Source: Portunus trituberculatus (taxonomy: Eukaryota > Arthropoda > Malacostraca > Decapoda > Portunidae). From it: DNA of 64,000 bases. Below the pieces are notes generated by a model, which had not been told where the DNA came from, ran no database searches, and saw only the letters and a list, made by a program, of their open reading frames with translations. Made by a program: the position numbers and the translations under genes. Shown here piece after piece: positions 1-25,955 of the stretch. Position 1 is the stretch's first letter, and the number at the start of each line of letters is the position of its first letter. Location: positions 6,104,104-6,168,103 of the forward strand of contig NC_059289.1 of assembly GCF_017591435.1 (NCBI RefSeq), given 5' to 3'.

Positions 1-48
1 TCCCAGTAGTTTGACAATTACCATCACACTCTTCGCACGCTTGTAAAG

Positions 49-14735
<14,687 letters not shown>

Positions 14736-17480
14736 GAACATCACTTTTATTTTTAACTGAACTTACTGATCTTTTTGATGGAACTGTTTGTTTATAGTTC
14801 AAAATTTTTTTTTTTTTAAGTGCATTTTGCATATGCACTGAAAAATTATTTATTGATACTTATCTTAAGGTTCCTTCTGAGTTGGTGGTGTTTGAAATAC
14901 TACTTTGTTCATATACATTTCTACCCAAGGTCTGGAATGCAGATTAATTACCATAGTGTATGTCTGAAGTCAAGAATATATTGTTTTATTATAGCAGTTC
15001 CACAGTACACAATTTGTTTACTCATTATTTTACATACAAAATCTACATATTGTATAAAGAACTTATTTGTCATAAAGGAAGCACAGGCTCTCCAAAAGTG
15101 TACAGTTAAGTGTGCCACATCAGAATGCACTTGAGTGAGCCATTTTATTTCGACAAAAATGGTGACCTGAAATGATGTCCCCAAGTCCCTCCATTCCAGT
15201 TTGGGTCATGGTATGATTAGCAGTAGCCTTTCATTACTATCAAAACCTGTCATGGTGCTATGATGTATTTTAGGTGGAAGGTTATTCTTCATTTATATTC
15301 TATGTTTGTCTGGAAGTGTTAAAGATAAACAAATGCCTTAAAAGTTTGTAGAATGTATACTGGTAAGATTAATGGTAATGAATTCTCTCATATACTGTTA
15401 CAAGTGGCAGTATTCATGTCTATGTAAAGAAGTATCATTATGATGTGTATCATTTAACTGTTACTTTGTTTTTATTGTAGTACCACATATTATAGCCTTG
15501 TATTATCAATGACATGGCATTTGTTTGGTCTTCATACTGTAAGATAAAGTTCATTTCTATTTAATCTTCACAGTTTAATGCTTATATCTTTAAATGTTTG
15601 TGTAAAAGCTTCTCTATCTGCCAACCTCTACAGGCCTAAAGAAAACAGTGTTTTCTAAGACAACCTTTATTAAAGAATAAAATTTCACTCTTGCCATTAG
15701 TATTCAAGGCAGATTTTATGGTACTTCCTTTGAAAATACACTCAGATGCTGCCTTATTCAGTATTTACTGTTTTGCTTATGGTTCAATACCACAAATTAA
15801 AGAGTAGTTCTCTATTATTGACAATTCTGGGATCTTTATCCTACATTAAAGACTTCATTGTTGTGTGTAGGACTGAGTTGTCTCTGCTGGGAATGTAGAA
15901 TGCATTACTGGGAGGATGGTAATTTGCTTTAATATTCTCATTAATTTAAGGTGAAATGGTATCTTTCTACTAGATACATACATTGTTTATGACAATGTGT
16001 TAGTCTTGCCACCATGATTACCTTTGCAGTTTACAGTTTTATGTATGTTAGTTACTGTATTTTTATGAAATGCTTATAATGTTTGTGATTTTTTTTCTTT
16101 TCTTTTTCAAGAAAACAACTAGGCAAAATACATTATTTATGATAGAGATATACATCTAAATGTAGTTATGGTATTAATGAAAATAAATGAGTTTTACAAT
16201 ACTATGATTACTAAAACTATCAGTTGTTTATGTTGAACATCCAGTGAGATATTACTCAAATAGCTTACAACTCCTATGACAAATGAGCTAATCCTGTATT
16301 ACTTGTACTTTTTCAGAGAGAGAGAGAGAGAGAGATTTTCAGTAAGCTTAAATTGCAAAGAATTTTTTAATATATCAGGTATCATAAGGAACTTTTCTAA
16401 TAGGATGTGGATGAATTCATTATCAGAAACTGGAAATTATGGTGTGATGAAATGACCAAATTTTTATGTATAGCACTTGAACTCTCTCTAGCTCTGAGTA
16501 CTGTTTCACAGTCTTCCACAAGGATGACATTCAGCTTCAAGATGCTGGTCACTTGTGTCTTCCTTTATCTTGTCTCTCCATTGTATAACAATATGCAAAA
16601 ATTAATAGAAGGGCATCATAATTGATTGAATGATACATTCATTGTTGGATTAGAAAATATACAACAGTGGAGGTTAATGGAGCCTGCCATCCATTCCCTG
16701 TACGTGAAAAGAATTTTAAAGGTAATATGACATTTCATATTACCTTTCATAATATAACTTTTCTTTTTCCCTTTCTTGTATTCTTTAGCACTCTCTTATA
16801 TCCTGTATATTTATGTTTTTATCTTTCTGCATGAAATACAATTGGTGATACACAAAAAATCAAATCAACTAGCCCAATCTCGAGAATATTAGGTACTTTT
16901 TTTCACGTTCCAGGTCTAAGCTAAGGTATCAAGGCAATTCCACACTAGAAACACAAGGGAAGTACAGATGTTTTGTGAGGTAAGTTACTGGATATGTAAC
17001 CCCATGCATTGTTCCACCCTTGTGTGGAAATGAGGTGAGTGTGGAAGGTATCAGCCTCAGTTGGCAATGCTGGCCATAGATCATACCAAGGATGAGACCA
17101 TGGTAAAGAGAATTACCTTGGGTGAGACTAAAACTTGTATACTGTTTCCAATACTTGCACCACACGCTAAGTAGTTCCTGTATGGATGTCTGATAGATCA
17201 ACTAAATGAAAAATCCATATATGTATTAATGGTACACTTAATTATCCACATGCTTCTCAATTGAGGCACTATAATATTTCTCTTGATTTTGATTAAGCAG
17301 TTTAACACTCAGTGCAGATGATTTTTTTTTTTCTTCAATGAAGTGAGATTTATCTAGTAAAAGGTTATATTGTTATAAAACCACCTTGATCTAGTACTAT
17401 GGTAAAGAAAACTTTCTTGCACTGACATTATCGCCTTTCTTTTCACTATGAGGAATATTACGGCTATCATTGCTTTTGAC
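14736..17480 (+). other. Calpain 3' UTR and downstream unique sequence
   Basis: A/T-rich sequence with candidate poly(A) signals AATAAA at 15676-15681 and near 16184. A short (GA)n tract lies at 16315-16334. No coding region is supported in this stretch. Confidence 0.55.
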
Positions 17481-17514
17481 GGGAAGGGGGATATTGTGTG
17501 TGTGTGTGTGCTAT

Positions 17515-17721
17515 TCCCCACAGTCGTATGTACTTAGTGGTCACGCGGATTAAGGCGCCGCATTCTGCCATGATGGTGGTAGATCGCGGGGCATCGATTC
17601 GAACCCCACTAATGACATCTAGCAGCTATATGGCCTTTGTTGCCTAGCAGCAGGACAAATTACTTCATTGGAGGGGGGCTCCCTTGTGATGACTTAATTT
17701 GAGGATTATTTAATCCTTTAA
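17515..17721 (+). mobile_element. tRNA-derived SINE fragment (plus orientation)
   Basis: A tRNA-like head with an A-box-like segment (tacttagtggtcacgcg) and a B-box-like segment (cgattcgaacccc) is followed by a short non-tRNA body. It abuts a short GT run upstream (17499-17510). It is divergent and its family is not resolved. Confidence 0.5.
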
Positions 17722-17993
17722 TCCCCACGGTCGTGTCTTAGTCACCTAGCCAGTCTTCCTAATTACGGAGCGAGCTCAGAGCTCATAGACCGATCTTCGG
17801 TTAGGATCGAGACCACAACACACTCCACACACCAGGAAAGCGAGGCCACAACCCCTCGAGTTACATCCCGTACTTACTTGCTGCTAGGTGAACAGGGGAT
17901 ATACATTAAGAGGTTTGCCCATTTGCCCCTCTGCGCTCGGGACTCGAACCCAAGCCTTCTTGATTGTGAGCCGTGTGCTAATCACTACGTGGT
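17722..17993 (-). mobile_element. tRNA-derived SINE, family with (CA)n tail
   Basis: Read on the minus strand: a tRNA-like head (cgtagtgattagcac, then B box gggttcgagtccc), a linker containing gttcacctagcagcaagta, a conserved core (ccgaagatcggtctatgag) and a tail ending near gaccgtgggg. The same core recurs in copies near 30.6, 40.2, 46.5, 46.8, 47.1 and 47.4 kb. Confidence 0.75.
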
Positions 17994-18485
17994 GTGTGTG
18001 TGTGTGTGTGTGTGTGTTTGATGACAGAATACATCATGATAGGCACTCTTGTAAGGTTATTCAAACTACACAGTCATTACAATGATGCATCTTTCTAACC
18101 CGATATACCTCACAAGATATTTAGCCTACATACTGCTCTCATATGGCACATTCCTATCAATGATTCCAGTCTTTCAGATGGCAGATGACATTTACCAAGG
18201 AAAGGTGAGGTAGAGAAAGGTAGTTTACTGTTTTTCTCCTTTTGAGTAGTCTTAATATTGAAGTTTATGCCATCATTATTAAAAGCAATCAATATGAGCT
18301 TAAATTTTTCCAGCTAGTGTATCTGATATTGATGCAGTGGAGGTAGATTAATGCAGATATTTTCTTTTACTGTGGACTCCCGGTCGCAGAGATGGAGTGT
18401 GGAGGCAGGGAAGCAGATATCTTTCCCTATTTCAGTATGCCATCCAAGCAACACTATTAACTTAAGAAAAGAATGCATTAGTAAC

Positions 18486-18630
18486 TATAGGATTGCCAGC
18501 AACAAGGGGAGAGCGAAGCAGCAGCATACGTCCTACCTTTATTGAAGCAGTAAAGCTACTCTCTGATTCCCACCAGTTTGACTTGAACATGGCGGGGGAA
18601 ACGTATCGTACATATAACTTATATCCAACA
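18486..18630 (-). repeat. Gypsy LTR, left copy (145 bp)
   Basis: Reads tataggattgccagcaac to ttatatccaaca on the + strand. It matches the split right copy over its whole length, including gcatacgtcct, gaagcagta and agtttgacttgaac. Confidence 0.8.
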
Positions 18631-18873
18631 TCCTCCCCCTAAGAGATTGATCTGACATGTGTTAATACCCAATGGGCTACAAGGGTAGAACAGAAATAAC
18701 ATGAACTGAACGGAAATCAAATTAAACAGTAGTTGTTTTAACAAGTGTGTATGTGTGAGTGTGTGTTTATACATAGTCATCTAGCCACCTCGGAAGCTTC
18801 ACCTGTTTTGGGATGTGGCTGGGGCAGGGGTGGGGTGGGTGTTTGTGCAGCTAGCGAGGGTGCTTCGCTCGAT

Positions 18874-21292
18874 TCAGGCGGCGGCATTGGCAGAGGTAGG
18901 CCTTAAGTCTCGTCTGTTCCTGAGGCTTACGCAGCCACTGCCGTCGAGCTTAACAGTATATTGCCTGTGAGGGAGCACCTGCATTACCAAGCCCGTGTGA
19001 TCCCACTCATTGGAGGCCTGGTTCTGCACCCTCACGCAGGTACTGGGGGCCAGGGGTGGGAATTGTCTAGGTGTGCTGTTAGCCATCAGGATGTCGCCTC
19101 CTTCTCCCATCTGCACCTCTTTCTCTCGAAGCGTTCTTCCCAGTGCCTGTCTACCTTGAAATGCCGTTGAGCTGTTGGCACCCCATCGCTGGCGCCCCAT
19201 AGTGAGTTGAGCGGGAAACTTGTTTATCGCTCTCAGCGGGGTGTTAAGGTACTGGAGCACGGCAAGGGAGACTTTGTCAGTATCTAACAACCCCCCACCG
19301 CCCACATTCATTTTGATGATTATCTTGGCCATTTTGACCAATGTTTCGGTTCGCCCGTTTGACTGGGGATACTGTGCGGACGATAGGCGTGCTGTGACTC
19401 CCCAGTCCTTGAGGAACATCGCCATTTCCTCGCTCACCAGGTTCATACCTCCGTCAGTGGACAATTGTTCTGGGGCACCCCATCATGTGAAATAATGCCT
19501 CAACTGATTCTTAGCTTTTTGTGACGTGGCGCCATGCGGAAAGAGGGCGATTTCCAGCCATCCAGTGAGCCTGTCGGCATACACCACGTAAGAATGCCCC
19601 TCGTGCTGAAACATGTCTGCCACGGTAGACTGGAAGGGGTACTCTGGGAGAGGTGTGACGATGAGTGTTTCGCATGACGTGTAGTGTTGCCGGTTCCAGC
19701 CCCTGGTGACCGGCATGTAGGTTCATTGCTACCTGTGGCCGGGGATTACGAGGCGCACACACCCCTGGTCGAATGTGTATGTCACCAGGTCTTGATTGAC
19801 TGCCAACTTGTCTCACACCATAGAAGGGGTGCAGGCAGGCCACCTCTTGCGACTTGCGTTGGTGCCAGTCTGCGGCCAACACCTTGGCCAGTAGCAGCTT
19901 GTACACGGGGTCCTCACCGCTGACTCGTCCAGGATGTGGCCCTTGTGTTCAGCCATGGCGATCACGGCAGCTGCTATTGCCTCAGTGAGGTCCTTGTCCA
20001 AGCCCACATCGGTATCTGACAGGGCGCTCATGAGCGCCGGGTACCTGGATAGGAAGTCTGCCGCGATGTTCCTCTTCCCTGGCAGATATTTCATCTGGAA
20101 GTGATACTGCAACATCCGCTCCTTCAGCTGGAAGAGCCGTAGGTTGATAACCTCTAAAAGAACCTTGTCACCCAGTAGCTTGGTGAGGGGGCAGTGGTCG
20201 GTGACGATGGTGAGGTTTGGGCACCCCAACAAGAACAGCCTGGCTTTTTGGAGACACCACACCACAGCTAACGCTTCCCCTTCAACTGCAACATAGCCAG
20301 CCTTGGCGGCAGTGATGTGGCAGCTGCTGCATTGAGCCAACCGCCAGCCTACCCTGCAGCAGAAGGGGGCAATGGCCGATGAACAGTGGCAATACTGCTG
20401 CAGAAAGACGAAACCAATGCCCTCCCTACTCCAGTCTGTGATGGCTACTGTCGGGCGGGTTTTGTCGTAATATGCCAGGCCGTCCTTCACAAGTTGGCAT
20501 ATGGTTTCCTGTACTCAATGGAGTTCATCCCAGTACACGGACTTCCCACATGGCTTCTTCAGGAGCTCCCTAAAGTCGTTTATGATTGGGGTCGTGGCGA
20601 AGAAGGGGGTGAGTTGATTGACGAACCCGTACCAAGACCTGATGTCTGAGATGGAGGGCTTGTCTGGCATCTTAAAGTTCCTGATTGCCGCAAGGCGCTC
20701 GTCCGTAGGTTTATACTCGTCCCAGCCGAGGCAGAAACCCACGAAATCGACTTCCCTCCGGCCGAACTGGAATTTTTCTGGTTTCAGTATAATTCCCTTG
20801 GCTGCACAGGTCGTCAGGAACTCGTAAGTATGCCAGAAAGCCTCCTCAACGTTACTGTCATACAAGGTATCGTCGACACACTTGTACTTCCTTGCAATAC
20901 CCTGGATGGCGTCATCGACCCGCTTTGTATACTCGTCGCCGGCGGAGCAGTGGCCCATGGGAGTCATGAGTTACCTGAACCTGAAGGTGGTGAGACTGCG
21001 AGTCTTCTCGTCTAGTCTGACTTAGTAGTACCCCCATTTGGCGTCATTTCCAGGTCGCATTTCTCCGGGGCGGCCGAGGGGGGCACCTGAGGGGTGGGTG
21101 CTGCGTTGCAGCGTGTGTGGAGATCCGCCATGTCGGCCTGTAGTGTGGTGATGGCTTGTTGCTGCTTGGTGATGGTCTGCCTGGCCTGTTGGAACAGCGG
21201 CTTGAGGCTGCGGGGAACCACCGGCATCGAGGCCCTGGGCGTCGAGCGTGCTATCGCTCTCTCCTTGCCGCTGGCAATCCTACTCATTGCCA
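18874..21292 (-). pseudogene. Gypsy gag-pol remnant (RT, RNase H, integrase), internally deleted and frameshifted
   Basis: On the minus strand, in order: a short coiled-coil, Gln-rich, gag-like segment (21341-21012); the second half of a reverse transcriptase with a CVDD active-site box and connection motifs (20967-20515); RNase H with the core motif TDHCPLTKLL and then LPGKRNIAADFLSR (20490-19813); and integrase fragments (19906-18874) with STDGGMNLVS and SNGRTETLVK. Protease and the first half of RT are absent and the reading frame changes at least three times, so it is not functional. Its base composition is clearly more G/C-rich than its surroundings. Clade within Ty3/gypsy is not assigned. 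Confidence 0.85.
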
Positions 21293-21314
21293 TGTAGGAT
21301 AGCCAGCGGCAAGG
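21263..21314. other. Near-perfect 21-bp inverted repeat at the LTR/internal junction
   Basis: 21263-21283 and 21294-21314 are reverse complements at 20 of 21 positions around a 10-base loop. The right arm is the first bases of the right LTR; the left arm is an inverted copy of the LTR tip just inside the element. Confidence 0.85.
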
Positions 21315-21378
21315 GGAAAGCGAAACAGCGGCATACCGCATACGTCCTTCCTTTTTTGAAGCAGTACAGCAACTCCCG
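21293..21378 (-). repeat. Gypsy LTR, right copy, first part
   Basis: Starts tgtaggatagccagcgg and runs to the duplicated target ACTCCCG at 21372-21378, where the nested insertion begins. The LTR resumes at 25334. Confidence 0.8.
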
Positions 21379-21461
21379 TCGGGAGTTGCCAGATGAGATT
21401 GATGAATTCTCAGTAGATTTTACTTTAAAAAAATCAGTAGATTGGAAACTTTTTTCGTTAG

Positions 21462-21462
<1 letters not shown>

Positions 21463-21530
<68 letters not shown>
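21463..21530. repeat. (AT)n microsatellite, left arm of the palindrome
   Basis: About 68 bp of AT, with its counterpart in the opposite arm at 22815-22895. Confidence 0.95.
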
Positions 21531-21532
<2 letters not shown>

Positions 21533-22011
21533 CACGTCACATGTTTTTTTTTTTATATTATCTACCAAAGGTAAATAATATTAAATACACGTGCAATGCA
21601 AACATGAGCAATTTAAATAATGAGTTTTTATCATATTTTTTTGGGCAACAAACACGATTTTGTTTTTGTTTTTTGAAAGGTGTATTATTAAAGAATAAGA
21701 TCATGCTGGGAATTCCGCAGACAAATTATACTTTTCATATCTTCCGGTACTCAAGTAAAAAAGAAAAACACGAAAATTGGAACACTTTGATCTAAATGCA
21801 TAAAGAAAATGATAAGAACAAAAGAAATGAGGAGACTACAAGAGACCAGATAGACCTACACGAGGCAGTTCCTTTTCTCCCATCCTCCAAACAAATCAAT
21901 GTTCCATCCAACCAACTATCCACAACCAGCTAATACAAAACCGTAGATAGGTTGAGTTTAGAGAACAGTAAAGGTGTTTTCAGTAGCACTTTGCAAAAGG
22001 CGAACGGTCCT

Positions 22012-22042
22012 AAAAGCGTTCGCCCCAAAGGCGAACGCTTTT
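22012..22042. other. Perfect 13-bp hairpin in the palindrome spacer
   Basis: AAAAGCGTTCGCC (22012-22024) pairs with GGCGAACGCTTTT (22030-22042) across a 5-base loop. Further gcgaac words flank it. Confidence 0.85.
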
Positions 22043-22811
22043 CAAGATATGTTCGCTTGACGCTTAATTGTGTTAGCGAACACTTACGCTGATTGGCTGT
22101 GAGACGAGTTGCCAACTTTGTAAGTTATAAATCAATAAAAAATACTATTATGAGGAGCATGAAGATATGATAAGTATTATCATGTAAAGGAAATACAATT
22201 AGTAACTGTTTACTGATATTGAAATTCATAAGAATTCTCCTTGCACTTTGAATTAAATGAAAACAGAGTCTTGCACTCTCGAGACATCTGGGACTACGCA
22301 CTCTGGCTAGACCACGGTTCCAGCGTTGCCAGTGTACTGTGCTAATTTACGAGTGTAGCCAACTACTCAGCCAACTACTTACTGTTCTCTAAACTCAACC
22401 TATCTACGGTTTTGTATTAGCTGTTTGTGGATTGTTGGTTGGATGGAACATTGATTTGTTCGGAGGATGGGAGAAAAGGAACTGCCTCGTGTAGGTCTAT
22501 CTGGCCTCTTGTAGTCTCCTCATTTTTTATGTTCATTTTCTTTATGCATTTAGATCAGTGTTCCAATTTTTGTGTTTTTCTTTTTTATTTGAGTACCGGA
22601 ATATATGAAAAGTATAATTTGTCTGTGGAACTCCCAGCAGGATCTTATTCTTTAATAATAAAACCTTTCAAAAAACAAAAAGTCGTGTTTGTTGCCAAAA
22701 AAAATATATATATAAGATAAAAACACATTATGTAAAGTGCTCATGTTTGCATTGCATTTGTATTTAATATTATTTACCTTTGGCAGATAATATAAAAAGA
22801 CGTGTGACGTG

Positions 22812-22814
<3 letters not shown>

Positions 22815-22898
<84 letters not shown>

Positions 22899-22924
22899 AG
22901 ATAGATAGATAGATAGATAGATAG

Positions 22925-23003
<79 letters not shown>

Positions 23004-23006
23004 TAG

Positions 23007-23059
<53 letters not shown>

Positions 23060-23079
23060 TAGATAGATAGATAGATAAT
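22815..23079. repeat. Compound (AT)n-(GATA)n-(GA)n microsatellite
   Basis: AT to about 22895, then GATA with occasional GAGATA interruptions, GA at about 23027-23055 and GATA again to 23079. It lies in the right arm of the palindrome and has no GATA counterpart in the left arm, so it expanded after the inversion. Confidence 0.93.
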
Positions 23080-23156
23080 CTACCGAAAAAAGTTTCCAAT
23101 CTACTGATTTTTTAAATAAAATCTACTGAGAATTCATATATCCCATCTGGCAACAC

Positions 23157-23975
23157 TGCACGGTTCACACTTGTTCACGCTACTCATTTCAAAGCTTGTG
23201 ACTCCGACTTTGATTTTCAGTTGCTTGAGAGTCTCGTAGGTTACGCATTATCTAAGCATATTAATTGTAAAATATAAATATGATAGGATATTTGCACTGT
23301 TGTTTGATAATGACATAAGGCTTTAGCAATATTGCGGAAGATTTGGGTATATTTTTTAATGGTGGTGCTCTGAAAACTTTGGGCGAACGAACACACATCA
23401 TGGCCTCTTTGACAGTGCAATAATTTGAGGGAATCCACAGCAAAAATGTTTCTGCCAATGTAACTACTGAATGACAAGCAGTCACTAGTGGTGTAACGGC
23501 TTATCTGGCATATTGTGTATTAATGGATACTGGGTATATTACCTGTAATACCTTATAAAGTAGGAAAATGTGACAGGGAAGTGATACCTGAAATTTTAAG
23601 GGCTCTATTCACCTCTATTATTTGGTCTCAACACCGCCATAGGCGCTCACGTTTTATAAAATAATTTAGTTAATCTTTTTAAAGGTCCGTTTCACGTACA
23701 AACACGAAACTCACATATGTAGAAGGCTTGGTGACCTTGCCGTAAACAAAAAAATATTTGAGCCGCAAGCGTCTAGTTTGGCCGTCAGTTTCTAAGTTCA
23801 GCGAGCTCTGCACCAGTCATCAGTAAACACTGAAATTATTTTCAATTGTTTATAACAGATTTGTGGGTATAAACAGGGATTTGTGGGTAGCGGCATATAA
23901 GGATTTCATGGTATCTATAGAGCTAATCCCTCCAATCACGCGCTGCCATTCGAGAGGCATAAGGTTATCATTTTT
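23157..23975. other. Non-coding part of the nested insertion
   Basis: No coding region, SINE or clear repeat is recognised. The inverted tip cagtgttgccagat ends at its left boundary. The sequence is of mixed composition. Confidence 0.4.
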
Positions 23976-24310
23976 TAGGTTCCTTGTTAGCACTAGGTTA
24001 ACACCCTAACAGGGGGTTCACTGGGGGCTGCGCCCTTCCTCCGTATAGGTTAGCTTAGGTTAAATTATGATAGGTTAATGGCCTAGTGTGGGGGGGTACA
24101 TGGGAGACGCAGCCCCCACAATCAGGTTACATTAGGTTAGGTTATGTTAAATTAGGTTAATGCCCTAGCGGAGGGGTCCAGGGGGGGTGGCTAAGTTACA
24201 TTAGGTTAGTTTAATGCCCTAGTAGGCGCGCGGGGTCCAGTTAGGTTACATTAGAAATTAGGTTATGTTAGGTTAGATTAGGTTATGCTTGGTTAGATTA
24301 GGTTGGAAAA
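23976..24310. repeat. Degenerate TTAGG-type repeat block
   Basis: Repeated words taggttag, ttaggttac, ttaggttaa and aggttatgttaaat, interleaved with three copies of a longer unit containing aatgccctag or aatggcctag. The wording resembles the arthropod telomeric motif TTAGG but is too irregular to be telomeric sequence. Confidence 0.7.
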
Positions 24311-25104
24311 ACTTGAAATATTATGGAAAATTTCCGTAGTTTTTTTTTTTTTTTTTTTTTTAATGCTCATATTGCGTTTATTTTCCCCACCAAAACCCCC
24401 GATTCCCCACAGGACCCCCAAGCTTGTTTTTGGGGGGATGGAGGGGAAGGGAGGGACAGACTTGTTATAAAGAATTACCAACAGTTTTTTTACACTTAAC
24501 AGATTTACCTGTGACGTCTGTGACAAGATGTTTTTGAACAAGGTAGACGCAGATTGCTACAAAAATCATTTGGACATGTGCATCCAGCCTCTGCCGCGTG
24601 TACCAGGGCCGTCAGAAAATATTCCCTGCAGAAATTAAATGTGTAGTGTTTTCTTTGAGCCTTGCCTTCAATTACCCAATTCCCATAATAATATCTTTAT
24701 ATTACGGCGGAATGAGGCCGTACTTCTCAGCTTGGCGTGATCCTGCGACTAAGGAGTACAATAGTTTTTCCGGCGAGCGAAGAGGGAGATTCGTCTGGCA
24801 GTGTTACTATCGTTTTCAATAGCAGCGTTCGCGTGTAAAAACGAACGCTTGTGGACCATTCGCCTTTTGCAAAGTGCTGCTGAAAACGCCTTAAGTAGTT
24901 GGCTGAGAGAAAAAAGTAGCCACAAGAAAATAAATACAAGAGGAGGGAGACACCGGCTTAAGCTGGGCAGAGTAGAGTTAACTTAAAGCAAAAACAGAAG
25001 TTGATTCTCTGGAGATGTAACCAACGACATCAGTTACAGTACTATCGGTTTGTTGTTGTCCGTCAGCTGAGATTCGATACATGAAAGAGATACGTACTCC
25101 ACAA

Positions 25105-25110
<6 letters not shown>

Positions 25111-25149
<39 letters not shown>

Positions 25150-25195
25150 TGTCTAAGCGCGGTGCAACCTCATGACTCTCTCTCTCTCTCTCTCT
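25111..25195. repeat. Two (CT)n microsatellites
   Basis: CT tracts at 25111-25144 and about 25177-25194, separated by about 30 bp of unique sequence. Confidence 0.9.
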
Positions 25196-25333
25196 GTAGA
25201 TTTCGTGGTTTTCTCGGGAGGTTTGATAAAAAAAATCAGTAGATTTAACCATATTTTCGAAATCTGTCGGTAGATCGGTAGAAATTCAGTAGATCTACCG
25301 ACTTATCGGTAGATCTGGCAATGCTGACTCCCG

Positions 25334-25396
25334 ATCTGCCAGTTTGACTTGAACGTGGCGGGGAAAACTTATCGTACATATAACTTATATCCAATA
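25334..25396 (-). repeat. Gypsy LTR, right copy, second part
   Basis: Continues the right LTR after the insertion: gatctgccagtttgacttg to ttatatccaata, followed by the GTAAC target duplication. Together with 21293-21378 it makes about 149 bp, against 145 bp for the left LTR. Confidence 0.8.
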
Positions 25397-25401
25397 GTAA
25401 C

Positions 25402-25955
25402 ATGCATAAATTAATATTTGTTTCAAAGGAAGTCATATTTTATAATGTTTCTTCTCCATCTTTCTTTCTAGACTGTTCATAGCTCGAGCTAGATGACTGA
25501 TGATGATAGTGTTTTAAGATAACCCTTTTATAACAACTCCTTTTCACTTTATCACATACATCTTATTGATCTCGTTGTGTCTTTAGCCTTGTCTCCAAGA
25601 TACACAATTTCTATAACCCAACTTCTTCAAATCTGCATCTCTTTTTTCTGTGTTTGCTCAATATATATTAAATATATGTAATGTAAGTAGGGTTGTACGG
25701 TAGAATATTCGCTACCTACGTATCTAGAACTTTCACGAATACATTTTATTATTAGTCTTGCGTCTATGATTTTCATCTCCAGAATAGGTTATCTTGCATT
25801 CCACTTTTTTATTGGGTATATGTTATGTATCTATATGATCCATGACCAGTAAATATTTACACTAGTTGGGAAGGTTGAGGTGCCAGATGCCACAACAGTG
25901 AGGGCCATTTAGCCACTAGTCACGACACTCGGAGCACTGTATTGTGTGCGTGACC
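25402..25955 (+). promoter_or_regulatory. Probable Cdc37 promoter and 5' UTR region
   Basis: This is all that separates the gypsy element from the Cdc37 start codon. No TATA box at a credible position was recognised. The last 100 bp (gccagatgccacaacagtga onward) are less A/T-rich and are the likely transcript leader. The start codon context gaccATGg is strong. Assigned by position only. Confidence 0.4.

Larger units (their letters stand above)
21386..23156. repeat. Large inverted repeat (foldback) of about 1.8 kb
   Basis: The left arm 21386-21962 and right arm 22378-23156 are reverse complements over hundreds of bases: ttgccagat plus gaattctcagtagatttta at the tips, tgcacgtcac beside the AT tract, tcatgctgggaattcc against its partner near 22630, and ccgtagataggttgagttt at the inner edge. 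The right arm is longer because it carries GATA/GA expansions. A ~410-bp spacer separates them. Confidence 0.88.
21379..25326. mobile_element. Nested ~3.9-kb DNA-transposon-like insertion, with foldback structure
   Basis: Flanked by ACTCCCG on both sides (21372-21378, 25327-25333), extendable to eight bases with one mismatch, which suits a hAT-sized duplication. The two ends share an inverted terminal motif (left AGTTGCCAGAT, right reverse complement CATTGCCAGAT) and repeated subterminal CAGTAGAT/CGGTAGAT words. No transposase was recognised. Inside is a large palindrome (21386-23156). A segment at 24830-24895 is an inverted, diverged copy of 21965-22030 (cactttgcaaaaggcgaa). Family assignment to hAT is tentative. 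Confidence 0.55.
18481..25401 (-). mobile_element. Ty3/gypsy-type LTR retrotransposon with a nested insertion in one LTR
   Basis: The element is bounded by GTAAC direct repeats (18481-18485 and 25397-25401), the 5-bp duplication expected of gypsy integration. LTRs of about 145 bp start TGTAGGATA (TATAGGATT in the left copy) and end TATCCAACA (TATCCAATA in the right). The pol genes run on the minus strand. The right LTR is interrupted between 21379 and 25326 by a later insertion. It lies between the calpain and Cdc37 genes, and its right end is 555 bp upstream of the Cdc37 ATG. Confidence 0.82.

Noticed and set aside
14820..15184. Open frames of 78-104 codons after the calpain stop
   Set aside because: They lie in the calpain 3' UTR, show no domain and have A/T-biased random composition.
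23976..24310. Interstitial telomere
   Set aside because: The TTAGG-like words are irregular and embedded in a longer repeat unit within a mobile element.
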